Shown here: positions 52,478 through 64,000 of the stretch, piece after piece
How positions within the stretch are numbered: position 1 is the first letter of the stretch
Layout of the letters: each line of letters begins with the position of its first letter
NCBI RefSeq assembly: GCF_000245735.1
Contig: NZ_AHTH01000023.1
Location: 1-64,000 of the forward strand
Direction: 5' to 3'
Length of the DNA: 64,000 nt
Origin: Alishewanella jeotgali KCTC 22429
Lineage (GTDB): Bacteria > Pseudomonadota > Gammaproteobacteria > Enterobacterales > Alteromonadaceae
Made by a program: the position numbers and the translations under genes
Notes under the pieces: generated by a model
Told to the model about the DNA's origin: nothing
Seen by the model: the letters and a program-made list of their open reading frames with translations, nothing else
Databases searched by the model: none

Positions 52478-52503
52478 TTAACCCCACGACTTGGTGGGGT
52501 TAA
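52478..52503 (-). terminator. Intrinsic terminator of glmU
   Basis: Stem TTAACCCCAC-like on one side and GTGGGGTTAA on the other, followed on the minus strand by TTTTAT. It lies 10 bp past the glmU stop. Confidence 0.8.
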
Positions 52504-52512
52504 TAACAGCGA

Positions 52513-53877
52513 TTACTTTTTAATTTTCACCGGCCGTTGCCAGCCTTCGATATGCCTCTGCTTGGCGCGGGCTACCACCAGCTCGCCATCGGCGGCATCG
52601 CGGGTTAGCACTGAACCGGCACCGACAGTCGCATTCACGCCTACCGTAACCGGTGCGACCAGTGAGCTGTTAGAGCCAATAAAGGCGCCATCTTTAATGG
52701 TGGTAACAAATTTATTAGCACCATCATAGTTACAGGTAATGGTACCAGCACCAACATTCACTTTATCGCCAATCACCGCATCGCCTAAATAAGTAAGATG
52801 GTTAGCCTTAGAGCCTTTGCCAAGGGTGGTTTTTTTCATCTCAACAAAGTTGCCAACATGGCTGTCGTCCAGCATTACGCTGTCTGGCCGTAAACGGGCA
52901 TAAGGGCCGACGGAACAGTCGCTGCCGACCGTCGCTTTTTCTATCATCGAATTGGGTTTAATTTCAGTGTTATCACCAATAGTGCAGTCTTTAAGAATAC
53001 AGTTGGCACCAATGGTCACGCCTTTCCCCAGCAACACTTTGCCTTCAAAAATAACGTTGATATCGATCATCACGTCATTGCCCACTTCAACCGTACCACG
53101 CACATCAATGCGCGCCGGATCGCGCAGGTTAGCGCCAGCCAGCATCAGCTCTTCGGCTTTGCGTTGCTGATAGGCGCGCTCTAACGCGGCTAACTGCACG
53201 CGGTTATTGGCACCCTCGACTTCCATCGGGTTTTGCGGCTGAGCAGTGGCTATTTCAACACCTTCACTATGCGCCATGGCAATCACGTCAGTTAAGTAAT
53301 ACTCGCCCTGGGCATTACTATTCGATAACCGGCTCAGCCAGCCTTTTAGCTGTTTACCCGGCAGCGCCATAATGCCGCTGTTAACTTCTTGAATTTTCAG
53401 TTGTTCTGGCGAAGCATCTTTTTGCTCGACAATACCGACTACCTTGTCGTTTTCGCGCACAATACGGCCATAGCCGGTTGGGTTCGGCAGATTGACGGTA
53501 AGAATGGCTAAACCGTTAGCCGGTTTTGCTGCCAGCAGTTGCTGCAGTGTTTCCAGCCGGGTTAACGGCACATCGCCATACAGCACTAATACGGTATCTT
53601 CGTCAGCGATATTCGGGATGGCTTGCGCCACCGCATGGCCGGTGCCCAGCTGCTCCGCCTGTAATACCCAATGCAGTGGCTGCTCGCCCATAGCGGCTTT
53701 TAACGCCTCGGCACCATAACCATAAACCAGCTGTGGCTTGTCGGCCCCGAGCGCGCGGGCAGTATCAATCACATGCTGCACCATCGGCCGCTCGGCCACT
53801 TTGTGCAATACCTTAGGTAAGTCCGATTTCATCCGTGTGCCTTTACCGGCGGCTAAAATGACGACATTTAAACCCAT
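52513..53877 (-). CDS. glmU: Bifunctional GlcNAc-1-P uridyltransferase / GlcN-1-P acetyltransferase
   Basis: 454 residues, full length. GlmU acetylates glucosamine-1-phosphate and then makes UDP-GlcNAc for cell-wall and LPS synthesis. The N-terminal nucleotidyltransferase has [20 protein letters not shown] and VLYGDVPL. The C-terminal left-handed beta-helix shows hexapeptide repeats, and the acetyltransferase region has [19 protein letters not shown] and GTITCNYDG. It acts after GlmS in the same pathway; here the two genes are about 18.6 kb apart because of intervening genes. It has its own terminator. Confidence 0.97.
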   Translation of the reverse strand: MGLNVVILAAGKGTRMKSDLPKVLHKVAERPMVQHVIDTARALGADKPQLVYGYGAEALKAAMGEQPLHWVLQAEQLGTGHAVAQAIPNIADEDTVLVLYGDVPLTRLETLQQLLAAKPANGLAILTVNLPNPTGYGRIVRENDKVVGIVEQKDASPEQLKIQEVNSGIMALPGKQLKGWLSRLSNSNAQGEYYLTDVIAMAHSEGVEIATAQPQNPMEVEGANNRVQLAALERAYQQRKAEELMLAGANLRDPARIDVRGTVEVGNDVMIDINVIFEGKVLLGKGVTIGANCILKDCTIGDNTEIKPNSMIEKATVGSDCSVGPYARLRPDSVMLDDSHVGNFVEMKKTTLGKGSKANHLTYLGDAVIGDKVNVGAGTITCNYDGANKFVTTIKDGAFIGSNSSLVAPVTVGVNATVGAGSVLTRDAADGELVVARAKQRHIEGWQRPVKIKK

Positions 53878-53947
53878 AATAACGATCCTGTTGTGTAAGA
53901 TGCCGGTATTTTAACAAGGATAGGCTGCGATGTAAGCCAACCCTCAG

Positions 53948-53971
53948 AAAAAAGGGAGCCTGCCGGCTCCC
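53948..53971 (-). terminator. Intrinsic terminator of the S9 peptidase gene
   Basis: Stem GGGAGCC/GGCTCCC with a four-base loop and a run of six T on the minus strand, 23 bp past the stop at 53994. Confidence 0.85.
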
Positions 53972-53993
53972 TCTTTATAGCAGCTATCGCTGG

Positions 53994-55937
53994 TTAATTG
54001 GCGGCGCGGCCGTCACCAATATACTTATCGAAGAAGGCTAACATCTTTTGCCAGCGTTCGACGTTATTTTCCGGCTTGTAAAAGCCATGGCCTTCTTTTT
54101 CTTTAACCAACCACTCAAACGGGTGATTGCGCTTTTCCAGCTCGGCCCGTAAACGCTCGGCATGAATAATAGGCACCCGCTGATCTTCCTTACCATGGAT
54201 AATAAATACCGGTGCTTTAAGCTTGTCTAAGTGCTTGATCGGTGACTGGGCATCAAGCCGCTCTTTATCACGACCAATCGCCATTTCCAGATAGTTAATC
54301 CCGCTTTTGCGTTGTGGAATATCACCATCGGTGTACATCAGATTCAAATCAAAGACCCCAACAAAACCGACAGTACATTTATATAAGTCCGGCTCCCGCA
54401 CCGCACTCATTAACGCTGCATAGCCACCGTAAGAGCCACCATAGGCACATACCCGACTTTGGTCGACGATACCCTCTTTGACCAGATGTAACACGCCATC
54501 CGTCATATCATCGATCATTGTCGTGCCCCAATTCAGATAGCCGGCCTGTAAAAAGCTGCGGCCAAAACCACCCGAACCACGGAAGTTAGGCTGTAAAACA
54601 GCATAACCGTGTTGCGCTAAAACCTTAGCATCACTGTCGTAATCCAGGTAGTCGCGAGGACCATGCGGGCCACCATGCGGTAACATAATCAGCGGTAGAT
54701 TTTTAGCTTCTTTGTTGTTGGGTAAGGTTAGGATGGCGTGAATATCCAGGCCGTCACGACTCTTATAAAAAATCGCCTGGGTTTGCGCCAGCTGCTCAGC
54801 TTTAAGCCAGGGGCTGGCATTGAGCAAATAACTTAATTGCTTATTTTTTAGATCATAGATATAAAATTCCACTGGGTGGTTGGCAGAGCGCACCGAAAGT
54901 ATTGCCAGACTATTGTCACGGGTGCCTGACGTAATGCCTATGCGACGGCCGGGAAAGACTGCACGCAATCCCTGTAAATGCGCGCTGAATTCCTTACTCT
55001 GTATATCGGCGAAAAACACTTCGTTATAAATATCATAATCATAGGAGGCACCTATCACTTCATAGATCAAACCATTACGAAAGCTAAAGATTGGGCTGAT
55101 ATCGACATTAGGATGATGAGCCAGGATTTCTTCTTCATTGGTTTGCGGATTAAAGATACTAATGGCTTTGGTATCAGTCTGCGTATCACTTAAGCCGACG
55201 ATGCGGATATTATCCGCCATAAAACCCAAGGGTATAAAATTACCATCGCGTTGGCCGTAGCGACGTAAAGTTTGCCATTCACTACGTTCATTCTGGCGAT
55301 ACATCATCACCATTTCATTATCGTTGTTCTGATCAACACCAACCGCAATACGGGCCACACCGTTACCATCGGTGATCATATCCGACGAACGCATCGGCGC
55401 CCGCGCAATCTGCCGGGTACGTCCGTTATCAATATTCAGCCGCTTAATTAAACTAAAAGAACCTACCCGGTTTGGCGTAGCACTGACGATAAGCACAAAG
55501 TTATCTTCATCTGGCAGATAGTTAATAACGACCGCCGGATCTTTATCGTTATCAGCCCGATAACCGGTTAACATCCTCGGATTAGAGCCATCAGCATTAA
55601 CCGCAAAAATCTCACCGGTTGGTACCGGCGATTCCAGCGAGCCGATGTCCCGTACCAGGTAAATCAAAATCCGTTCAGCATTGGCCCAGTTAATGGCGCC
55701 AATTGAATCCTTACCGGTAAAATGACGAATACTAAGGATTTTATTGGTTTTGATATCGATAACCTGCAGGTAAATATTGCCTTCATCGCTTCGCGTGGTT
55801 GCAGCCAGATATTTACCGGTTGGCGAGATCTTTATTTCCAGAAACTGAGCCTGTCTGGCGTAATCCTCCAGGGTCAGGGTTTGAGCCGCTACACCAAACT
55901 GGCATAGCATAAACAGGGCGGCTATCAGCAAGCGCAT
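53994..55937 (-). CDS. Secreted S9 family peptidase (prolyl oligopeptidase type)
   Basis: 647 residues with a signal peptide (RLLIAALFMLCQFGVAAQ). The N-terminal part is a beta-propeller. The C-terminal alpha/beta-hydrolase has the nucleophile in CAYGGSYGGYAA, the Asp in IIHGKEDQRVPI and the His in KEKEGHGFYK, so the catalytic triad is complete. It likely cleaves peptides in the periplasm or outside the cell. It has its own terminator and sits between glmU and atpC, which are neighbours in many relatives. Confidence 0.92.
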   Translation of the reverse strand: MRLLIAALFMLCQFGVAAQTLTLEDYARQAQFLEIKISPTGKYLAATTRSDEGNIYLQVIDIKTNKILSIRHFTGKDSIGAINWANAERILIYLVRDIGSLESPVPTGEIFAVNADGSNPRMLTGYRADNDKDPAVVINYLPDEDNFVLIVSATPNRVGSFSLIKRLNIDNGRTRQIARAPMRSSDMITDGNGVARIAVGVDQNNDNEMVMMYRQNERSEWQTLRRYGQRDGNFIPLGFMADNIRIVGLSDTQTDTKAISIFNPQTNEEEILAHHPNVDISPIFSFRNGLIYEVIGASYDYDIYNEVFFADIQSKEFSAHLQGLRAVFPGRRIGITSGTRDNSLAILSVRSANHPVEFYIYDLKNKQLSYLLNASPWLKAEQLAQTQAIFYKSRDGLDIHAILTLPNNKEAKNLPLIMLPHGGPHGPRDYLDYDSDAKVLAQHGYAVLQPNFRGSGGFGRSFLQAGYLNWGTTMIDDMTDGVLHLVKEGIVDQSRVCAYGGSYGGYAALMSAVREPDLYKCTVGFVGVFDLNLMYTDGDIPQRKSGINYLEMAIGRDKERLDAQSPIKHLDKLKAPVFIIHGKEDQRVPIIHAERLRAELEKRNHPFEWLVKEKEGHGFYKPENNVERWQKMLAFFDKYIGDGRAAN

Positions 55938-56046
55938 GGTGAATTTTCCTGTGTTAATAATATCTATCGCGTAGCCGTTTTACTATAGGGAGGTTTACTG
56001 CTTGGTACAAGTTGTAACAGGGCCGTTACAAGGAATTTTTTGACGT

Positions 56047-56073
56047 AAAAAAACCACCCGCAGGTGGTTTTTT
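56047..56073 (-). terminator. Intrinsic terminator of the atp operon
   Basis: Stem AACCACC/GGTGGTT flanked by T-runs on both strands, 14 bp after the atpC stop. On the minus strand it is followed by seven T. Confidence 0.88.
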
Positions 56074-56086
56074 AAACTCGCAAGAC

Positions 56087-56503
56087 TTATTTCTTCCGCA
56101 TTTTCTGAATAACGCGCAGCTGGGCAATGGCTTCCGCCAGTTGTGCCGCAGCTTCGGCGTAATTAAAGTCAGCGCTGGCATGCTGCATGGCTTCTTCAGC
56201 ACGTTTTTGTGCGTCTAAAGCAGCCTGCTCATCTAAGTCTTCGCCACGTACCGCTACATCGGCCAGCACTGTAATGTTGTCGGGTTGTACTTCTAATACA
56301 CCACCAGCAACATAAATCAGATGCTCTTCGCCAAACTGCTTCACGATACGGACCATGCCAGGTTTCAGGGTGGTCAGTAAAGGGGCGTGAAAGGGTAACA
56401 CACCCAACTCGCCCTCACTGCCTGTGACCTGCACGGATTCGACAAGGCCGGAGAAGATTTTTTCTTCGGCACTTACTACATCCAGTTGCACTGTCATCGC
56501 CAT
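56087..56503 (-). CDS. atpC: ATP synthase F1 epsilon subunit
   Basis: 138 residues. The epsilon subunit links the gamma shaft to the c ring and inhibits ATP hydrolysis. The N-terminal beta-sandwich ([33 protein letters not shown] over residues 4-36, [11 protein letters not shown]) and the C-terminal helical hairpin are present. Last gene of the operon, 22 bp after atpD. Confidence 0.96.
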   Translation of the reverse strand: MAMTVQLDVVSAEEKIFSGLVESVQVTGSEGELGVLPFHAPLLTTLKPGMVRIVKQFGEEHLIYVAGGVLEVQPDNITVLADVAVRGEDLDEQAALDAQKRAEEAMQHASADFNYAEAAAQLAEAIAQLRVIQKMRKK

Positions 56504-56525
56504 CTCGCTCTCCTAAAGCCTGAAC

Positions 56526-57920
<1,395 letters not shown>

Positions 57921-57943
57921 TCAATTTTGCAAAACTCTTTACC

Positions 57944-58807
57944 TTAGCCTACAGCAGCCGCGCCCGCGACGATTTCACTGAGCTCTTGGGTAATCGCAGC
58001 CTGACGTGCCTTGTTGTAAACCAACTTCAGGTCATCCATCAGGTTTCCGGCGTTATCGGTTGCGGCCTTCATCGCCACCATCCGTGCTGCCTGTTCACTG
58101 GCAGAATTTTCTACAACGCCTTGGTACACTTGCGATTCAATATAACGAGACAGCAACATATCCAGGATAGGTTTTGGATCCGGCTCGTAAATATAATCCC
58201 AGCTGTGCTCACGCTTCGCGAGGTCTGTTTTTGGCAGAGGTAACAGTTGATCGATCACTGGCTCTTGCTTCATGGTGTTAACAAACTTGTTGTACACCAG
58301 GAATAAGCGGTCAATCCGGCCTTCGTCAAATGCTTTCAGCATGACCTGTACCGAACCAATCACGTCCGCCAGCCGTGGTACATCACCTGAACCGGCCTGG
58401 GCAGCTACTACCTTACCACCAAACCGCTTAAAGAACGCCGCAGCCTTGTTACCAATGATGGCAAACTCGGTATCCACGCCTTTTTCTTTCCAGCTTTTCA
58501 GCTCAATAGCAACTTTCTTAAACTCGTTGGTGTTCAGGCCACCGCAAAGACCACGGTCGGTTGAAATAACGATGTAACCAACCCGCTTAACTTCGCGCTC
58601 CGCTAAATACGGATGGCGATATTCCAGCGAGCCTTGTGCCACGTTACCGATCACTTTGCGCATACCTTCAGCGTATGGGCGAGTTGCAGCCACGCGGTCC
58701 TGCGCTTTGCGCATTTTACTGACCGCAACTTTTTCCATAGCACTGGTGATCTTGCGAGTATTGTTAATACTCCCGATCTTACTTTTTATCTCTTTACCAC
58801 CGGCCAT
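57944..58807 (-). CDS. atpG: ATP synthase F1 gamma subunit
   Basis: 287 residues. Central rotor shaft. The N-terminus ([32 protein letters not shown], positions 5-36) and C-terminus ([26 protein letters not shown]) form the coiled coil that turns inside the alpha/beta ring. [11 protein letters not shown] is conserved. Lies 54 bp after atpA. Confidence 0.97.
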   Translation of the reverse strand: MAGGKEIKSKIGSINNTRKITSAMEKVAVSKMRKAQDRVAATRPYAEGMRKVIGNVAQGSLEYRHPYLAEREVKRVGYIVISTDRGLCGGLNTNEFKKVAIELKSWKEKGVDTEFAIIGNKAAAFFKRFGGKVVAAQAGSGDVPRLADVIGSVQVMLKAFDEGRIDRLFLVYNKFVNTMKQEPVIDQLLPLPKTDLAKREHSWDYIYEPDPKPILDMLLSRYIESQVYQGVVENSASEQAARMVAMKAATDNAGNLMDDLKLVYNKARQAAITQELSEIVAGAAAVG

Positions 58808-58861
58808 GACTGTATCTCCGATTTATTCAACGAATGGGGTGGCACAGGCCACCCACATTGC

Positions 58862-60403
58862 TTACCAGGTCTGCGTTGCCTTGAATTTCTCAATAGCGGC
58901 TTTAAACGTAGACTCGATTTGGTCGTTGTAGTTACCGGTTTTGTCGATCTCAGCCATCAGCTCAGCGTGTTCGGCTTTCATAAAGGCAATCAAACCGGCT
59001 TCAAAGTCCAGGACTTTAGCCACGTCGACGTCTTTCATAAAACCTTTTTCGATAGCGAAAATAGACACGCCCATCTCAGCAACTGACATCGGGCTGTACT
59101 GCAGCTGTTTCATCAGCTCAGTAACCTTCTGACCGTGCTCTAACTGGGCACGGGTTGCATCATCCAGGTCAGAGGCGAACTGCGCGAACGCAGCCAGTTC
59201 TGAGTACTGGGCCAGGGCCAGACGGATACCGCCACCCAGCTTTTTGATGATCTTAGTTTGGGCTGCACCACCTACCCGTGATACCGAAATACCGGCGTTA
59301 ACCGCTGGACGGATACCGGCGTTGAACAAGTCAGTTTCTAAGAAGATCTGACCGTCAGTAATCGAAATTACGTTAGTAGGTACGAACGCAGAAACGTCAC
59401 CGGCTTGGGTTTCGATAATTGGCAGCGCGGTTAATGAACCGGTTTTACCTGTTACCGCACCTTTGGTGTAGCGCTCTACGTAGTCAGCATTAACGCGTGA
59501 TGCGCGCTCCAGCAGACGAGAGTGAAGATAGAATACGTCACCTGGGTAAGCTTCACGGCCTGGTGGACGACGTAACAGTAACGAGATCTGACGGTAAGCT
59601 ACAGCTTGCTTCGACAGGTCATCGTATACGATCAGAGCGTCTTGACCGTTGTCACGGAAGTATTCACCCATGGTACAGCCAGAGTAGGGTGCCAGGAACT
59701 GCAGGGCAGCAGCTTCAGACGCTGACGCAACCACAACGATAGTGTGGGCCAGGGCGCCGTGCTCTTCCAGCTTACGTACTACGTTAGCGATGGTAGAAGC
59801 CTTTTGACCTACAGCGACATAAACACACTTAACGCCTGTACCTTTCTGGTTGATGATGGCATCGATCGCCAGTGCCGTTTTACCGGTCTGACGGTCACCG
59901 ATCAACAATTCACGTTGACCACGGCCGATTGGAATCATCGCATCAACCGATTTGTAACCGGTTTGCATTGGCTGGTCTACCGATTGACGGTCGATTACGC
60001 CCGGTGCAATCTTTTCTACCGGCTCATAGCCAGCAGCATCGATTGGGCCTTTACCATCAATAGGGGCACCCAGCGTATTTACTACGCGGCCTAACAGACC
60101 AGGACCTACTGGAACTTCCAGGATCCGGCCAGTGCTTTTAACTTTAGTGCCTTCCGTCAGATCCGCATACGGACCCATTACTACCGCGCCCACTGAGTTA
60201 CGTTCTAAGTTCAGTGCGATAGCATAACGGCTGCCAGGAAGCTCAATCATCTCGCCTTGCATACAGTCTGCCAGGCCATTGATGCGAATGATACCGTCAG
60301 TTACCTGAACGATAGTACCTTCATTACGAGCTTCGCTGACCACATCAAACTGAGCAATACGTTGTTTGATCAGTTCGGATATTTCAGTGGAATTCAGTTG
60401 CAT
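58862..60403 (-). CDS. atpA: ATP synthase F1 alpha subunit
   Basis: 513 residues. Non-catalytic nucleotide-binding subunit, with P-loop [13 protein letters not shown] and the [20 protein letters not shown] segment containing the region next to the arginine finger. The N-terminal delta-binding helix is present ([15 protein letters not shown]). It follows atpH by 14 bp. Confidence 0.98.
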   Translation of the reverse strand: MQLNSTEISELIKQRIAQFDVVSEARNEGTIVQVTDGIIRINGLADCMQGEMIELPGSRYAIALNLERNSVGAVVMGPYADLTEGTKVKSTGRILEVPVGPGLLGRVVNTLGAPIDGKGPIDAAGYEPVEKIAPGVIDRQSVDQPMQTGYKSVDAMIPIGRGQRELLIGDRQTGKTALAIDAIINQKGTGVKCVYVAVGQKASTIANVVRKLEEHGALAHTIVVVASASEAAALQFLAPYSGCTMGEYFRDNGQDALIVYDDLSKQAVAYRQISLLLRRPPGREAYPGDVFYLHSRLLERASRVNADYVERYTKGAVTGKTGSLTALPIIETQAGDVSAFVPTNVISITDGQIFLETDLFNAGIRPAVNAGISVSRVGGAAQTKIIKKLGGGIRLALAQYSELAAFAQFASDLDDATRAQLEHGQKVTELMKQLQYSPMSVAEMGVSIFAIEKGFMKDVDVAKVLDFEAGLIAFMKAEHAELMAEIDKTGNYNDQIESTFKAAIEKFKATQTW

Positions 60404-60417
60404 ACTCTATTCCCCAA

Positions 60418-60951
60418 TTAGGACTGTAGCGCGGTAACAAGACGATCCAATTTACCTCGGACCGTACCATCAATAACCATGTCACCCGCTTTAATTATCA
60501 TACCGCTCACGACTGAAGCATCTACACTGCAAAGTAATTTAACTTTACGATCAAGACGTTTAGACAACGCCGCAACAAGTTTTTCTTGTTGCGCTGCATT
60601 CAATTCAGTGCCAGACGTGACTTCTACAACTGCTTCACGCTCATATTCACTTTTCAGTTCAGTGAATCTAGCAAACACTGCTGGTAAAGCGAGCAATCTC
60701 TGATTTTCAGCCATTACATGAATTAGATTATGGGCAGCACTGTCTAAGTACTCACCACAAATTTCCTTCATAAGCTCAGCTTGAGCAGTTGCGGTAGTGT
60801 TGCTACGCAAGAAGGCAACCATATTAGCGTCGCTTGCAACTTCTGCTGCAAAGGCTAACATCTGTTGCCAAGCGGCTAGAGTATTCTGTTCAACAGCATA
60901 CTCAAAAGCCGCCTTTGCATAAGGACGAGCAATATTCGTCATATCAGACAT
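60418..60951 (-). CDS. atpH: ATP synthase F1 delta subunit
   Basis: 177 residues. It joins F1 to the peripheral stalk. The N-terminal helical bundle (NIARPYAKAAFEYAVEQN) and the C-terminal signature (SVVSGMIIKAGDMVIDGTVRGKLDRL) are typical. It lies between atpF and atpA, 12 bp after atpF. Confidence 0.96.
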   Translation of the reverse strand: MSDMTNIARPYAKAAFEYAVEQNTLAAWQQMLAFAAEVASDANMVAFLRSNTTATAQAELMKEICGEYLDSAAHNLIHVMAENQRLLALPAVFARFTELKSEYEREAVVEVTSGTELNAAQQEKLVAALSKRLDRKVKLLCSVDASVVSGMIIKAGDMVIDGTVRGKLDRLVTALQS

Positions 60952-60963
60952 AGCCCGCTCCTA

Positions 60964-61434
60964 TTACAATTCCTGAACCAATTTTTCCAAAATGTCGCTG
61001 TGAGCAGCGTCATCAATTTCGCGTTGCAGAATGCGTTCAGCACCTGCTACCGCCAGAGAGGCAACTTGTTTACGCAATTCTTCGCGTAAACGGCTACGGT
61101 CCGCTTCAACTTCAGCACGAGCTTGTTCAAGAATTTGCTCACGCTCAGCATTGGCTTTGGCAACCGCTTCATCAATCATCTTGCTTTCACGCTTACGCGC
61201 TTGTTCGATAATGGCTGAAGCCTGTTCTTTTGCCTCACGCAGATATTCTTTAGCTTTATCTTGCGCTAAGTGCAGATCTTTTTCTGCACGATCAGTCGCG
61301 GCTAAACCATCTGCTATTTTTTTCTGGCGCTCTTCAATCGCTGCATTGATTGGTGGCCACACAAATTTCAGTGTAAACCACACAAATACGGCCATTGCAA
61401 TCGACTGACCTAATAGGGTTGCGTTAATATCCAC
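60964..61434 (-). CDS. atpF: ATP synthase Fo subunit b
   Basis: 156 residues. One N-terminal membrane helix ([21 protein letters not shown]) followed by a long charged coiled coil, the peripheral stalk. Length 156 is standard for enterobacterial-type b subunits. It follows atpE by 39 bp. Confidence 0.97.
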   Translation of the reverse strand: MDINATLLGQSIAMAVFVWFTLKFVWPPINAAIEERQKKIADGLAATDRAEKDLHLAQDKAKEYLREAKEQASAIIEQARKRESKMIDEAVAKANAEREQILEQARAEVEADRSRLREELRKQVASLAVAGAERILQREIDDAAHSDILEKLVQEL

Positions 61435-61473
61435 AACGAGCCTCCTTAAAAATTACGTTATTGGGGACTCAAA

Positions 61474-61731
<258 letters not shown>

Positions 61732-61759
61732 TTAATGTTAAAGGTTAAAACAAAAATTA

Positions 61760-62605
<846 letters not shown>

Positions 62606-62616
62606 TCATCCTAACT

Positions 62617-62991
62617 TTAATGTTTAAAAAAAACTGCTGCGGACCATTGCGCCACGGTTGCTAAGCTAAAGCCAATGATAAAAGCACTGGCTGCAACCTC
62701 TTGTTTTAATACAATGACAAACAAGACAATGGTTAAAATAAGTTTAAACGAATGCCCTTTTACCAGAGCCATTTTCGCTTGTTGTGCGTTGCTCAGTGCA
62801 AATTTGCTAAAGGCAATCAACGCAAAAACTAAATTTGTTACTGCTGCAATAATACCACCTTTCAAGGCAGATAAAGCAGCGAGAGCATCACTGTATAACG
62901 CAAAAAGCAGAGCCGCAAAAGCCGCTACAACAAATTGAAAAAGGACTAGCTTGTAAGCAGCAAGTCTAACTTGTTGCGGTTCTGGTTGCAT
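62617..62991 (-). CDS. atpI: ATP synthase subunit I
   Basis: About 124 residues. I take the ATG at 62991, which has TGGAG close upstream, rather than the earlier in-frame start at 63018. Four hydrophobic segments (LVLFQFVVAAFAALLFAL, GGIIAAVTNLVFALIAF, and two at the C-terminus) match AtpI, the poorly conserved first gene of the operon, which is thought to help c-ring assembly or Mg2+ supply. Confidence 0.88.
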   Translation of the reverse strand: MQPEPQQVRLAAYKLVLFQFVVAAFAALLFALYSDALAALSALKGGIIAAVTNLVFALIAFSKFALSNAQQAKMALVKGHSFKLILTIVLFVIVLKQEVAASAFIIGFSLATVAQWSAAVFFKH

Positions 62992-63044
62992 TACAACTCC
63001 AGTTTCACAATTTGCCATTTAATCAGGGCAAAAAAACTGCGGCA

Positions 63045-63072
63045 AGTATACTGAACTGGCCTTGTTTTGCAA
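63045..63072 (-). promoter_or_regulatory. Sigma-70 promoter of the atp operon
   Basis: On the minus strand TTGCAA (63067-63072), 16 bp, TATACT (63045-63050), 54 bp upstream of the chosen atpI start. It lies in the 133-bp gap after parB, so the atp genes have their own promoter. Confidence 0.65.
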
Positions 63073-63124
63073 CAAAAAGCGGCTACAACTATAGTCCTGT
63101 CGCTGATTTGTAAACAGAACGCCA

Positions 63125-64000
63125 CTAGTCGTTTTGCTGGGCTTTCAGTTTCTGCAAAATGCCGTCCAGTTCATCCAGACTGTTATAGCTGATCAGTAAA
63201 CTGCCTTTACCTTTCTTGTTGTAATCAATTTGTACCGGTGCCGCAAAATGTTCACTCAGTTTCAGCTCCAGCGCGGCAACATCCGGATCCTTTTCACGCG
63301 GCGTTTTCGCCGGTGCCGGCTCCAGAATGCGGCGCACCAGATTTTCGGTATCGCGCACTGTCAGCTGCTTTGCTGCCACCAATCTGGCAGCGTCAGACTG
63401 GGCATCACCGTCCAGTGCTAACAGCGCACGGGCATGCCCCATCTCGATATCGCCATGCTCCAGCAGTAGTTTCACATCGTCGTTTAACTGATTTAGCCGT
63501 AACAGATTACTCACTGCGGCGCGGGATTTACCGACCGCATCAGCGACTTGTTGGTGGGTTAATTCAAATTCGGTCAGTAAGCGCTGCAGCGCCACGGCTT
63601 CTTCCATGGCGTTCAGATCTTCACGCTGGATATTTTCAATCAGCGCTATGGCGACTGCGGCTTCATCCGGCACATCCTTGATCAAACAAGGCACCTCGGC
63701 CAGTTGCGCCAGCTGCGATGCCCGCCAGCGCCGTTCACCGGCAATAATTTCATAGCGGTTTTCAGCCAAGGGCCGCACCACTATCGGTTGGATAACACCC
63801 TGGGCTTTAATTGAATTGGCCAGATCTTCCAGCGCATCCTGCGACATATCTTTGCGAGGCTGATATTTACCGGGCTGTAAAAACTCAACCGGGATCTTTT
63901 GAAGCTCCGAATGTTCGCGGGCAGGGGCGGCAGCGGCAGGTTTACTGGCAGTCAGCAGCGCATCAAGTCCACGACCTAAACCACGTTTTTTCAAAGACAT
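63125..64000 (-). CDS. parB: Chromosome partitioning protein ParB
   Basis: 291 residues, with the start codon on the last three bases of the window. ParB binds parS sites near the origin and loads SMC. The N-terminus (KRGLGRGLDALL), the CTP-binding motif region GERRWRASQLA, the helix-turn-helix (LTHQQVADAVGKSRAAVSNLLRL) and the C-terminal dimerisation domain are all present. parA is expected just beyond the window edge. I saw no consensus parS site in the window. Confidence 0.97.
   Translation of the reverse strand: MSLKKRGLGRGLDALLTASKPAAAAPAREHSELQKIPVEFLQPGKYQPRKDMSQDALEDLANSIKAQGVIQPIVVRPLAENRYEIIAGERRWRASQLAQLAEVPCLIKDVPDEAAVAIALIENIQREDLNAMEEAVALQRLLTEFELTHQQVADAVGKSRAAVSNLLRLNQLNDDVKLLLEHGDIEMGHARALLALDGDAQSDAARLVAAKQLTVRDTENLVRRILEPAPAKTPREKDPDVAALELKLSEHFAAPVQIDYNKKGKGSLLISYNSLDELDGILQKLKAQQND

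Noticed and set aside
63238-63681. 147-residue plus-strand reading frame opposite parB
   Set aside because: It is a shadow of parB in a GC-rich frame, without ribosome site or recognisable domain.

Overview
The window looks like chromosomal DNA of a gammaproteobacterium of the Alteromonadales, probably close to Rheinheimera, Alishewanella or Arsukibacterium. This is an inference from protein style (large TonB receptors, GH16 glucanase, many GGDEF/EAL proteins, S9 peptidase) and from the order parB-atpIBEFHAGDC with glmU and glmS nearby, which places the window near the replication origin.

Layout. 1-772: end of an IS630-type element and a remnant of an outer-membrane protein gene. 848-6470: a GH16 beta-glucanase lipoprotein and a TonB receptor in one operon, with a perfect LacI-type palindrome upstream. 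6698-12591: a large winged-helix/NTPase/TPR regulator split by a complete IS21-type element (9875-12469, target duplication ACAAG). 12615-15933: a small DP-EP-like protein, a PAS-GGDEF cyclase, and a HipA-like kinase with its DUF3037 partner.

16179-32018 is a complete Tn7-like transposon of 15,840 bp at attTn7. Its right terminus lies 24 bp past the glmS stop codon, both ends carry the duplication ATGGC, and joining the flanks rebuilds the glmS intrinsic terminator, whose arms are now about 16 kb apart. It carries tnsABCDE. Its left cargo is a regulator/DNA adenine methylase pair convergent with a three-gene operon (PRPP-binding-type phosphoribosyltransferase-like protein, ORC-like P-loop ATPase, unknown 300-residue protein). 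Its right cargo is an Abi/HEPN gene, a second Tn7-type terminus and an IS3 relic. The methylase plus three-gene block is the best candidate for a little-described defence system.

32043-34916: glmS, a DeoR-type regulator, and a candidate Fur-controlled small RNA (Fur box, sigma-70 promoter and intrinsic terminator, about 96 nt). 34915-39502: a beta-propeller sensor kinase whose upstream region was displaced by an ISAs1-type element with a 10-bp duplication. 40339-46576: an overlapping operon of a MASE3-PAS-GGDEF-EAL protein, an unusual PCMT-like/GspE-like fusion ATPase and a MoxR-type ATPase. 46661-50887: a YtrA-type regulated ABC exporter operon. 51003-55937: a DAACS symporter, a DUF1289 protein, glmU and an S9 peptidase. 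56087-63018: the full F1Fo ATP synthase operon on the minus strand. 63125-64000: parB.
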